From Quillaja saponaria (taxonomy: Eukaryota; Streptophyta; Magnoliopsida; Fabales; Quillajaceae), in contig CM055612.1 of assembly GCA_029379385.1 (NCBI GenBank), forward strand, positions 10,540,001-10,604,000: a DNA stretch of 64,000 nt, read 5' to 3'. The translations under genes and the position numbers were made by a program. Below the pieces are notes generated by a model, which had not been told where the DNA came from, made no database searches, and worked only from the letters and a program-made list of their open reading frames with translations. Shown here one piece after another: positions 32,218 through 43,700 of this stretch (position 1 is the first letter of the stretch; each line of letters begins with the position of its first letter).

Positions 32218-34520
32218 CCCGTTTAGCACTGTCCAAAACACGCGGTGTGGGCTGTACAGGCCATAACATGGCTCGTGACTGGTGTTGCATGTTTAGGAAG
32301 CTTTGAGTGAGCCAATGCGACTCAGGTCATGGGTGGCTCAAATATTTTTCCCTATTTTTTCCTCTCTCTTTCCCTTTTATTTCCACTGTGTTCCTCTTTT
32401 CTTTTCAAAAATATTTGACCATAAAATATTTGATCTTTGGCAAGAGCGGCTATGAAACAACCCATTTTCACTGAAGTAAGGAGGGTCTCCTTCCCCACCA
32501 TTCCGGCCTATTATTGATAAGGATTTACCAATGTTGAAGGTATCTTGCTTACCAAGCCACCCACTTGAGAAGCTAGTCACCAGAAAGAAGCAATAAGGAC
32601 GCAAAGCTGATTACAAAGCTTTGCTTCCCCCCTTAGTCAAAGTTCCCCAACTCTCCCTCTTGAGCAAAAAGCACTCGTTCTCTTCTCTAACGGTGGTGCA
32701 GTTTCTTTCCGCTGCCCTTTCTTCTTTGTCAATTCAATCTAGAATCAATCTTTAAATAATAGATGCCCGACCTAACAGTATGCAAACATACGTCGAGCTA
32801 GCTTCTATCGCGTCTTCCTACCCAAGATCATCCCTTCACCATCTCATCAAAGAAGATGGGTATCTCCTTGTCACTAGTTGGGTTTGGATTGGTTTATGTC
32901 AGAGAAGTGGAAGGTTCAAACTTGGTTGACGTCAGCGTCAGCAACAACAAAAAAAGGATTTTTTATTTATTTTTTTTGTAACTTTATAAATAACCAATTT
33001 TATTCTCCAATTTTCACACCATTTTCAAATTCTGTCAATATTCTATAAAGTTTTTTTTTCTATCAAATTTTTTAATTTTTATTTAATCTACAAAATGGAT
33101 AACAATGGTAAAGTGATATGGAAACAGCAAGATTTGAAGGTTTTCGTCGATTAATGTATTGAGTAAAGGAAAAAATAGGGAAGGCATTCAGTATTCAAAA
33201 CTGCAAGTTAGGCATGTATCGGTGCACAATAGACTAAATTTATCGAGCATACATTAGGATACAATTAGGTCAAAAATTAGTGGAAATGACTGAGGAAATA
33301 TTAGAACCTGTACTGAAAATTGGGGAAGTAGACTGGCATCGGATGGGATCCAGAGAAGAAGATGTGAATGGGTACGAACAAGTGGTGGGAACAACAACTG
33401 AAAGTAAATTTAATAAATGTCTTTTGAATTTGTGTCAAAAAAAATAAAATTAGTTGCATCTAATTTCTTTGTGAATACAACAAGAAGTCTTGAAATTCAA
33501 GAACAAGAGTTTTAAGTTAGCTGACAAGTTGGACTTTCTCTTCACTGGTACCTATGCTTTGGGAGCAGATGCATCATCTTTTGGAATTTTGCTAGGGTTG
33601 ATGATGATGATGAATATAAAAAGGGTACATACCTACTCCACCTACAAATTCAGGATATCAATATGTACGCATAATACTTGGGTGAGGGACAGCTTCCTAC
33701 ACCGGACATGCAGTGTACATCACTTACACCGTCTGCAGCTAGCCCTAGCATTCCACAAATGAGGAAAATGAAGGCCAAAATGGGAGTTGCGGCCATTGAT
33801 GACAACATTAGTCAGTTAGGTGGATTTGACTCAGCAGAGAATATCATAATCTCGCCTCTCATCCTCCTTGAGCTAAAACTCTGCTACTGAGGAATCAATC
33901 CCCACCATATGAGAGGTCTTAGGCACAATAAGTGACTTTCCTAGATTCAATGTCAACCACTGAAAATATGTCAAAGCCACTGACGTCATGCAAGTGCTGA
34001 TGAACAAAAAAACATTCACTGCACTAACTGATCTAGTCATTCAAATGAACTGGTTTGAATTTAAACTTGAGTTAAAAAAAATGACTTGGGATGATTTGAA
34101 GCATTATTATTATTTTATTTTATTATGTTAATTAGATTCTTTTTTTTTAATGTCCATTTTTTTATTTTTTTTTGCAATTTAGTATTTGTTCTTATTTTTT
34201 TTCTTTTTTTATAATTCAATTTTAGTGTCTTTAATTGAATTTGTTTGTGCTACTAAAAAATATCTAATTTGTTTGTGTTGCTAAAAAAATAGTCTATTTT
34301 CAATTAAAAATCAAAACTGAAATAAAAATTAGTTTAATTTCAATTGAAATTAATTTAAATTAAATTAAAAATCAAAACTAAATTTAAAATTTGTTTAATT
34401 TCAATTAAAATTAAAACTGAATAAAAATTAATCTATTTTTAAAGTAATATAAAATAATGCCCCTTATTTTTCAGATCATGATCACAAACTATAGTTTTTA
34501 AACAACTCTCAAATAGATAG
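32218..34520 (+). mobile_element. PIF/Harbinger relic A, keeps only the Myb/SANT-like ORF
   Basis: The left end (CCCGTTTAGCACTG, then GGGCTGTACAGGC) matches the inverse of the right end of relic B at 53084-55012 (rc CCATTTGGCACTG, then GGGTTGGACAGGC). The sequence just upstream of the ORF (32975-33080) also matches the inverted 54600-54670 of relic B. The right end is a run of AAACTGAATAAAAATTA-type subterminal repeats (34300-34440), then GATCATGATCACAAACTATAG, inverse to the left end of relic B. No transposase is present. Terminal nucleotides and target duplication are unclear. Confidence 0.6.
33095..34080 (+). pseudogene. Myb/SANT-like DNA-binding protein (Harbinger ORF1 / L10-interacting MYB type)
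   Basis: From the ATG at 33095 the frame reads Trp-Lys-Gln-Gln-Asp-Leu-Lys-Val-Phe-Val-Asp. After stops and shifts come Thr-Gly-Ile-Gly-Trp-Asp (about 33325-33345) and Lys-Trp-Trp-Glu, and then the second domain with Gly-Glu-Gly-Gln-Leu-Pro-Thr-Pro-Asp-Met-Gln-Cys (about 33680-33715) and Ser-Leu-Thr-Pro-Ser. These are the ordered landmarks of the plant trihelix-like Myb/SANT proteins related to PIF/Harbinger ORF1, whose product binds transposase and element ends. Stops (first at about 33154) and frameshifts make it non-functional. Confidence 0.75.
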
Positions 34521-34618
34521 CCAAGTTAAGGCAAGGTCTTAGACCATAGTCTTTGTCTCGCCATAAATCTAAACGAGGCTACAATTTTAATAAACCTAGG
34601 GCTAAATAGTAATTATTC

Positions 34619-34680
34619 CAGCCCATTGCTTTAAGAAATAAATAGACTTTAGTGCTTGTTTATGGGCCTAATTGGGCTTA
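34619..34680 (+). promoter_or_regulatory. Site II motifs (TGGGCY) of the RPL9 promoter
   Basis: TGGGCC at 34663-34668, TGGGCT at 34673-34678 and an inverted copy (AGCCCA) at 34620-34625 lie about 200-255 bp before the start codon. Such motifs bind TCP factors and drive growth-linked expression of plant ribosomal genes. Confidence 0.75.
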
Positions 34681-34775
34681 AGTATTAGAAAATTCATTCT
34701 AATGCAATTTGGGTTTTGATAAGAACTTCAAGCCGTGAAAAAGAAATGAAAGAAAAGATTTACAGGTTTTTTAAC

Positions 34776-34840
34776 ATATATATATATATACCCCTCCTCT
34801 TAGGGTTTTCATCTTACGGCGCTTATTCTCTCTAGGGTTT
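34776..34840 (+). promoter_or_regulatory. TATA tract and two telo-boxes of RPL9
   Basis: A TATATATATATATA tract (34776-34790) is followed by TTAGGGTTTT (34800-34809) and CTAGGGTTT (34832-34840). Telo-box plus site II is the standard promoter signature of plant ribosomal protein genes. Confidence 0.75.
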
Positions 34841-34876
34841 ACACCTTACAGCCGACATTACAGCAGCTCGACAAAA

Positions 34877-37011
34877 ATGAAGACCATATTGTCGTCGGAG
34901 ACCATGGACATCCCCGAAGGGGTGAAGATCAAGGTTAACGCCAAGGTCATCGAGGTTGAGGGTCCTCGTGGCAAGCTCACTCGCAACTTCAAGCATCTCA
35001 ACCTTGATTTCCAACTTATCACTGATGAGAATGGAAAGAAGAAGCTCAAGATCGAAGCTTGGTTTGGAACTCGTAAGACCTCTGCTGCTATTCGTACTGC
35101 TCTTAGCCATGTGGGGAATCTAATCACTGGTGTGACTAAGGGTTACAGTTACAAGATGCGTTTTGTGTACGCTCACTTTCCCATCAATGCTAGCATCACC
35201 AATGGAAGCAAGTCGATTGAGATCAGAAACTTCCTTGGCGAGAAGAAGGTATAATTTTTTTTCCTCCAATTTCCTTTGTTTTGTGTTATTTGTACTTGGG
35301 TTGGTTAATTTAGCTTTCAATTTTAGTCTTTAATAGCTATTTCTTGAATTACTACACTGGTGATTTGATATGTGGGATTGGTTTCTTGATGGTAGATTAG
35401 AAATGAAAAGCCCTGTGCTGTGACCATTTGTTTTCCGGACTAGATAATGTACTGTATTCCTTTTACATGACCTTACTATTTGGAGATAGAAATTAGATGT
35501 AGCTGTGCTTGTATTCGGAGTTTATTGATTTGTCATTGACTTAGATATCATTGACAAAGTTGTGCTATTGAAGAAGTTGTTTTATTGTTGTTTTAGCATC
35601 TCAACCTATTTGTTACTTAGATATCATTGACAAAGTTGATTGATGAATTGCATTACATTGGTGTTAATCAATTGTATGTTGTGCAAACATTTGCTTTGGT
35701 TGTTGGAATAAATTTGTTTTTCCAATTTGCTTAGTATTTGAGATGTCTAAACATATATTCTGACTTTTTATTGGGGGTTTAGGGTGATATTGCGCTGTAT
35801 GCTTTAAGTATCAAATGCTTAGCATTTAGTAGCGACAAGAGTGTTCTTTATGTTGATAATTGATTAATTGTTTGGTTGAATCTAGTTATGCAAGATTTTT
35901 ACCAATTCTTCTAGCATGTAACTTCCTGTAAGGGATTGTTCAAAATCTCTGAGCTTTCCTATTTTTGCTTAATGTCTTAACAAGGATGTGAAGTTGAAAG
36001 TTTATGCTGTTTGTAACAGAGTTTATTGATTTGTTATTGTGATTGACATAGTTAAAATGTGACAAAATTAAAATTCATTCATTTTCTTAGTTATTAAGGC
36101 TGCACTTTTTTAGAAGATATGCTTCAGTGAAAATATACAGGCTAAAAGCTGACTTCAAAATTGCATAAGTTACCAGTTAATTTCAAGGGTTAGAGGTTTC
36201 ACCATGGTATGGTGAACCTCTTGGAGGTTTATCTCCTGCTGCATTCAGAACATAATCAGAAGTGGCTTGTGAATCTTCATTGTTGTGTTTACTGAAGTAT
36301 GTAATATTATTTTATATTTTGAATTGATAGGCAGACTACAGAGTAAGTATTATTCCTTCTTCTATAGACAGCATCACTCTTCTTTCTTAGTTTCAATCCT
36401 TCCTTTGATTGCTTATAGATGGTAGATGATTTCATTTTCAAAACAGAAGACTTGATTCCTCTGTCCTCCTTCCTTTGAGTTTCTATATGTTGGGATCATT
36501 TATAATATATATATCTTAAGTTGTTTGCTTGAGGCCGCACTGTCTCATTATGTGCTTACCCTCTGAACAAGATGTTTAGCTTCTGCACATCTTATTGTTT
36601 AATGTCACTAAATCAGTAAATCTGTCTCGACAACTTATGATTAATATCAAGCTCATGTCAATTGGACTAAATGCATGTTTTTGATTCCGACTTCAGGTGA
36701 GAAAAGTTGATATGCTTGACGGAGTTAACATTGTACGGTCTGAGAAGGTTAAGGATGAGCTCGTACTGGATGGGAATGACATAGAGCTTGTTTCTCGGTC
36801 CTGTGCTCTCATAAATCAGGTTTCCCACACTCTCCTATTCATACATTTGCACTTGCTCATGCAGTTTAATTGACATGATATTATTCTCCTTCTGAAAACT
36901 GGTTTTTCTATTTGATTGCAACAGAAATGCCATGTCAAGAACAAAGATATCCGCAAGTTTCTTGATGGTATATACGTTAGTGAGAAGGGGACTATAGTCA
37001 GAGAAGAGTAG
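34877..37011 (+). CDS. RPL9: 60S ribosomal protein L9 (uL6), cytosolic
   Basis: Three exons: 34877-35248, 36697-36819 and 36925-37011, joined by GT-AG introns of 1448 and 105 bp, encode 193 residues, the normal length for plant RPL9. The N-terminus starts Met-Lys-Thr-Ile with Val-Lys-Ile-Lys-Val-Asn-Ala-Lys and Val-Glu-Gly-Pro-Arg-Gly-Lys-Leu, and the second uL6 repeat has Arg-Phe-Val-Tyr-Ala-His-Phe-Pro. The C-terminal exons contain Val-Asp-Met-Leu-Asp-Gly-Val and [11 protein letters not shown]. The protein sits in the large subunit near the sarcin-ricin loop and the P-stalk base. No lesion is seen. Promoter motifs upstream support expression. A damaged, truncated duplicate lies 31 kb to the left (3449-4278). 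Confidence 0.97.
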
Positions 37012-39595
37012 ATTCTGAGATGATAGGTATATTAATCTTTGGTTTAAATTTATCTTTCAGTGGGATTGTTTACTTGTTATTTTCAAGTTTCTGGGACAGA
37101 TTTATGAGTTTTTTGGATTTGACCAACAGTTTTGTGTCGTTTGCAAATTATCCTATTTATATTTTAATTGTTTTTTATGGCTTTCATACACAGTTTTTTG
37201 TTGAATTGTGTAATCCTAATCATTTACTTGTAGAAGCAAGAGGAAGGTGCATAACTTAATTTGTACCGTTGCATACAACAAATATCACAATAATCTGTAT
37301 GTTGTTTCAACAACTAGCTTAAGTTGGCATATGCCATTGCTTGCATTTAAATTTGTCAACTTTTTAGTAATTAAAAATTATAACCTATGACCTTACCCAA
37401 GCAAGCAATGAAAATCATGTTTCCCTCTTCCCATTGAAACATGTTCATAATTGTTTCTTTAATAAGAAGACGGTTTCTTTCTTGGTGAATAGAAGTCTTG
37501 ATAGACAACACAATATAGGTTCTAGATCCTTCCTTTCATAACTTGGCAGTGGGTGCAATGGATACGGGTTTTTATTTATTTTTATTTTTCTTATAGAAGG
37601 CCTAAACTTACAATTATATTACCATTAACACTTACAATTATATATTTTAAGGGTTCACATGTCAAATAATTTTATGTTTTAAGTATAACGTAGTTATTTT
37701 AATATTTTAAATCTATTGATGTTGTCATGTGTCATTTATCAGTGACATATGGCACAATTGAAGATTTTGTTTCCTGTTAGGTAATAATGAGATGTCAAAT
37801 GTCATATTTGTCATATATGGTAATAGTTTTCTATTAATCTATTCATTTTCCAAGCAATTAATTATTTTATATTAATATTTATAAATATTAACTTTCAAGT
37901 TTTTATATTTTAATATCGATTTTTTATACAATTAAAAATATTTAATATAAATTAATATTAATAGTCAATTTATCTGATTCTATTTTAATATTTTAACTTC
38001 GATTCTCATACCGTGATATTTTTTTTATTTTTTGGATCTTTGTTCTAAACCTCTATGACCAACATAAACCCGTTTATCTATTTGCCTCTCTATCATTTCT
38101 TATTATTTTCAGGGATCCAAAACATTACCATCCGCAAATTCCACGATTTTTTCCTATAATCATGAAGGAGTGTGAATAAGGGTAGTGGTGCATTATGGAA
38201 CAAAGTTTTCCAATATAGTCCTTTTGTTTTATTTTTTGTTAAAAATAATATTATGATTTAATCAAGAACTTAACTGTTATTTTTATTCTTTATAAAAGTC
38301 AAAATATTATTTTATAATTCAAAAATACATATAGGATAATTGTCGTTATTTTTTGTTAAATTTAACATAATGGAAAGTAGAGAGGGTGTGATGTGTCAAT
38401 CGAGATGACATGACAAGTTAAGTATGACATTGTTTGTCATGTTAAGTAAATTTGATTAAAGGTGTGACGATGTGTAATTTTCGAAAATAAAAAATAACAT
38501 TTTGAAATAGGAGGAATAAGTTAAATTTTTGATCAATTTTAGAGACTAAAGTATAATTAAATTAAATATAAACAATGTTTATTTTGTTCCTAGATATGTG
38601 TTATTGTTTTATTATACATAATAAAAAGTTACGAATGGTATTAAAAAGTAAAAATTTAAAATTCGTGCATTTTCATGAATTATATGCAATTAATGCATTA
38701 AGATCATAATTTGTTTTAATATTAAGTTTTTGAATTACGATTTGTTTGACATGATGTCGGGTCTTTTATAGCCAAGTTTGCTTATGTGAGAAAATTTAAA
38801 ACTTATTTTTAAAATCTCACTTGATTTAAGTTTTTTTAAAATTAAAATTTATAAAGTCTCTCTTAATAATTTTTAAAAAAAATTTTTAAAAAAATGTTAT
38901 TAACTAATTTGTGAGCTGAAGTTTAAAAATATAAGTCTTAGCAAAAGAAAAATACTTGACCGTGTTGCAAAAAAAAAAAAAAAAAACAAAAAAACCTTGA
39001 TCATGAAAGTGGCAGAGTAGTTTTTGGCTTAATTTCTTTGGTAGAAGGAGCAGACAAAACTTTGTAACAAATAAATTGTACACAGCTTTACCTGCTAAAT
39101 AATTTCTTGAGAAAAGTAATTAATAATTTTTCCTTTTAAAATAAGTCATTCTATCTCTGAACAATGCATAAAATACTACATTACTCTTCAATGGATAAGT
39201 TCTAATGTTCTGTCAAATCCAATCAAAAAATAAATAAAAAAATTAATGTTCTATCAAATATTGTGTTAATGAAGTTATAGTTGCTGTAAAATACAAGAGT
39301 CTTCAATCAAATAATATATATGTATATACAAAAGTCCAACACACTTTTAAAAGGTAAAAAAATAATTTTATTTACCAAAGCAATATTTTCCTTAAATTTA
39401 GTCGGACTACAATTTCTATAAATGTGTAATTTTTGTAAAATACAAATTAAAGAGTTCAACTAACCCTCAAAAAAAATATTTTTTTAGTATGAAATAAAAA
39501 ATTTCACAATTAAATATAGATTAAATTACACTCCCATTCTTTAAAATTTATTGAAACGACAATAAGATCCCAAATTATAAAAATTACACTCTCAT
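37012..39595. other. 3' flank of RPL9 and AT-rich intergenic
   Basis: Begins with the RPL9 3' untranslated region. The open frame at 37020-37259 is hydrophobic but has no recognisable family and probably reads untranslated sequence. The rest is AT-rich with no identified element. Confidence 0.5.
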
Positions 39596-39599
39596 CCTT

Positions 39600-40790
39600 A
39601 GAATGAATGGAAAGTTAAGGACTAGTTTTGTATGTATGAGTATGAATGATTTTTTTGGAATTGGAACGGGAATGAAATACAGATAGATTGGAATGATAAT
39701 TCTATTCTATTGTTTGGTAGCAGTAACGAATAATAATTTCATACCATTTATTAATTTTTTATGCAGTTTTTAGAAATGCAATAATATCAAAATTATGTTA
39801 AAATGACAAAAATACCCCTCTATAGATAAAGTAATAAAAATTATATTATTTCAAAATGACAAAAATATCCCTCCATAGATAAAGTAATAAAAATTAAATA
39901 TAATTTATAAAAATATATATTTCTTAATTTTTAATTATTTTTTAAACAAATTATATTATTAATTGTATTTTATTATTATTAAATATATTTATTTTATTAT
40001 TTATTAATATTAATATTTTAGTTTAAAATTACTTAACTAATTTATTTGTTTAACACTAATTATTTATTTATAATTATATTATTTACAATGATATGAATGA
40101 TATTTTTTTCATTTGACTAAAATTAATTGATTTATTATTATTTTTATATACAAGTTTTTTTATTTATTTTATTTTATATTTTTTTAATGTGATATGAAGG
40201 GTATTTTTTTCATTTGACTAAATTAAATAATTAATATTTTTTTATTTATGAATAATATTATTATTTTATTAATATTCAACTTTTTATTTTATGTAATAAA
40301 ATATTTTTTTTATCATTTAACTGAATTAAACCAATTTCATAAAAGTAGAAATGAGCAATCATATCCCCCTAGATGGGTTTGAGGATTCCTACTTCTATAG
40401 AATAAAATAGCTAAAATAGAATGAGTATTTTGAGGTTAAAAATATACCAAACGAAAGAATGTTCATAGCATTTATGAAAATACTAAAAAGTCCTACTTTT
40501 AACATTGCACAAAAGGGTATTAGAGTTAATTAGTTATGATAATGTGTTAAGGGTATTGAGTATTATTTATGAAAATAATAGTAATACCATAGTCTTTTAC
40601 TCAAATAAACATGATTATTAAAACAACTAATATTTATAAGCAAAAAAACAAAAAATAAGCATCAACAATTGTTTATTTATTTATTTATTATAATCAGAAA
40701 ATGTTAAAAAATAATTGGATTATAATGTTAAAAATTTCTAACCAAACCCTCAACATTTAAATTATCTTATTATAATCAAATACAAATACT
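39600..40790. repeat. AT-rich short tandem duplications
   Basis: AAAATGACAAAAATAYCCCT followed by CTATAGATAAAGTAATAAAAATTA-like sequence is repeated at 39802 and 39855. A block around TGATATGAATGATATTTTTTTCATTTGACTAAA (about 40088) recurs at about 40190 and weakly at 40290. The left part (GGAATTGGAACGGGAATG, about 39656) resembles ends of plant MITEs, but a partner end was not confirmed. Confidence 0.5.
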
Positions 40791-40794
40791 CAAT

Positions 40795-43700
40795 TTTTTA
40801 TTTAGGCACACGCTTTATATATGAATCTTATTTATGATGTATACATATACGTTCATCAATAATTAATATACATATCAATAAACTATAGTTAGTAAAAAAT
40901 AATAATCCAAGTTATAGATATGAAGTATTATAAATTATGGTTAATTCATACTATAAACATATAATTAAAAAAAAAAAAAAAAAACTAAGGCTGGAAGAAT
41001 AATTATTACAATAATATTATAATCATAAAAACAATACTCTTAATATTTCTTTTTTTCATAGTATTTAAAAAAAATTAATTTATAATACTATAATTATTTG
41101 AAATTATCAAGAAATTATTTTTAGAAAATAATTTAAACATTTAGTTATTTTTTAAAAAATTTAAAGATGGAGGAAGAATTAATATAATAATGTTATAATT
41201 ATAAAAACTATATTCTTAATATCTCTTTTCATTCATAGTAGTTTAAAAGAAAACTAATTTATAATTATTTGTAACTTATTAAATTAAAATAGTTAGCAAT
41301 TCAATATTAAATAATATTTATATATAGTTATTTAAAAATTATAGATTTATTAATATTAAAAAGAATTAGGATAAAAAAAAAGTCATAAATAATTACAATT
41401 ATATTAATATTAAAATAGTGAAAAATTATGAAAGTAGTAAAAGAAAAAAAATAGAATATTTGAAGCAAAATAACAATTAAAAAGTATTAAGCAATAGTAA
41501 AAACTCATAGAGTATTTAGAAAAATAAAATTTCTTCCAGTAAAAGTTAAAATAACAATATGTAATCATAAACACTATACTGTAAATATTTTTTAATTCAT
41601 AGTATTTTAAAAATATTTCATAAATTTAAGAAGAACTAAAAGATATTGTCACTTCCCTCACGGAGGCATGATTGGCCTGAGGAATGGTAACCAAACTTTC
41701 GTAACCCTAACTTTAAAACAAAGAAACAACTATGACTCTTGACCAATCCATAACTAAAACTAAAAATTGATAAAACCAAAATTAACGGTAAAAGTTGTTT
41801 TTTAGCAAATCACAACTTACTGAAAATTTTGGCAGATGTTCTCTATAAACTCCTATTCTCACATAACAACAACACAAAAATAGCAAGGAGCTCCGCTCAC
41901 ATCATAAACAAAATAAATACTATACTATTACGTCATACAAAATTAGACACATTACAGTTTTAATGTGATTGCAAACTTTCATCCTTGACATCAAGTACGA
42001 GATTCCGAAGAATACCTTGTCATCAAATCCTCAGCAAATCCCATATTAGTGGTTAACTTTTTTTAAGGTCCTGTTACTAAAAAAAATATTCACAAAAGAA
42101 GGGTGAGTCATACGGAGTCAGTGAGAGGAAAACGTATTCAAATGGAACCAGTATCACTCAAACCACATATTTCATCATTTAATTTTAAATAACAATATTC
42201 ATATCTTAAATTAACAGCATACTCATGTAATTGGAAGTCTCATAAAGCCATGATTTACTATTCATAACATATATATATATTGAGTCATATATCTAAAGTT
42301 CACAATTCTAAGCAACACAATCAAAACATACAAGCAAACAAAGGGCCAACAAGTAACCCAGCCTTGCACAATAGTATCACCCTCCACTGAGCATTTACGC
42401 ACCTACACAACAGATTAACCTTCGTATATGATCCATCCCACCGAGGCTAGGCACTCAAATTAATTATAAAAAAAAAAAAAAAACATTTCTCAGAACCAAA
42501 ATATCTTATAATTTCAAATTAGAATATCCTAGGTGCACTTAGATTTTAATTTCGGAGATAAATTTTATTTTTTTTTCTGAAAAAAATTTCATTTTGTTGG
42601 CCCTTATCAACCGCAACCAATATTAAACAAACATAATTCAAATAAATCATTGAAATATTGCACTTGCTTATTTTTTATATATCACATTATTCAAATACAC
42701 ATAATAATCTAGCCCCCAAATGTGATAATAAACCTACTCATCCATTTACAAATATTGTTTGCCACTTCCTTTTGTGCTCACGTATGTCATCAAGCCCACA
42801 GAAGGGTCCAAAACTGAAATTTATAATTTCAAATAATACTTAGTTCATAAAAAGTTATTGTTTAATCTTTTAATTACTAAGCTTATATATATATCAACTT
42901 ATATAGGCTTCTTTATGAAAGTTATCTATTAAGTCATTATATGAAGTAATATGAATTGTACTTTATGTGGTAAGGTTGATAATGAAAAGACATTTTAGAT
43001 GTCTTGACAATGCATAGGATAGAAAGAAACTATTAGAAAAGATAGAAAAACACTAGTGAGTTAAAGATATTGAAACTGTCCAAACTTGGGATTTGGACCA
43101 GTATTCACTCTAATAGTCATATCTTTCTCTAAAAAATATCAAATCCAATTTCGTAAAATTAATTAAATACTAGACACATGTAATTTTATAATGGTATATC
43201 ATTTGTAATTTTTAGACTTGTATATTAATATAGTTTATTTTTTAAATTTTCTTCAAATTCTGCAAAACGCAAGATTTTAGCAGCTCTTACCTTTCCTTAA
43301 TTAGTTGAACATAAGTTTGTCTAGGAAAAAGAAAATCCAATTCCGTTTATTGGATTTATTAATAGACAAATATATCTTTCTAAATATGTATCATATGTAT
43401 CATATGTATTATTTGGATGTGTATATTAGTAAAGTTAATTATTTAAAATTTAATCTTTTATTTTTTTTTTTGGACATTTTCACAACCCCCTTGGATATAT
43501 ATTTATTTTCATTTACATACTTAACCAAATTCAATAAAATCAAGTCTAAACATTATCTTGAGAACGTTAACTATCTTTCTTATTTAGAAAATTCTCTTAA
43601 AATCATTCTTGGGCTTACTTAATTATTCACATGAACGAAAATAGGACATTGCCCAAATTTCTAGTTACCAACCTGTAATTTCAATGCTTATAGAATTCTC

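Noticed and set aside
32377..32604. Minus-strand 75-codon frame
   Set aside because: No family recognised, and it sits within Harbinger relic A upstream of the Myb-like ORF.
34832..35127. Minus-strand frames over RPL9 exon 1
   Set aside because: Shadows of the strongly biased RPL9 coding sequence.
43305..43622. Hydrophobic 105-codon frame
   Set aside because: Lies inside solo LTR 3, is AT-driven Phe/Leu/Ile/Tyr-rich and has no counterpart frame in the other LTR copies.
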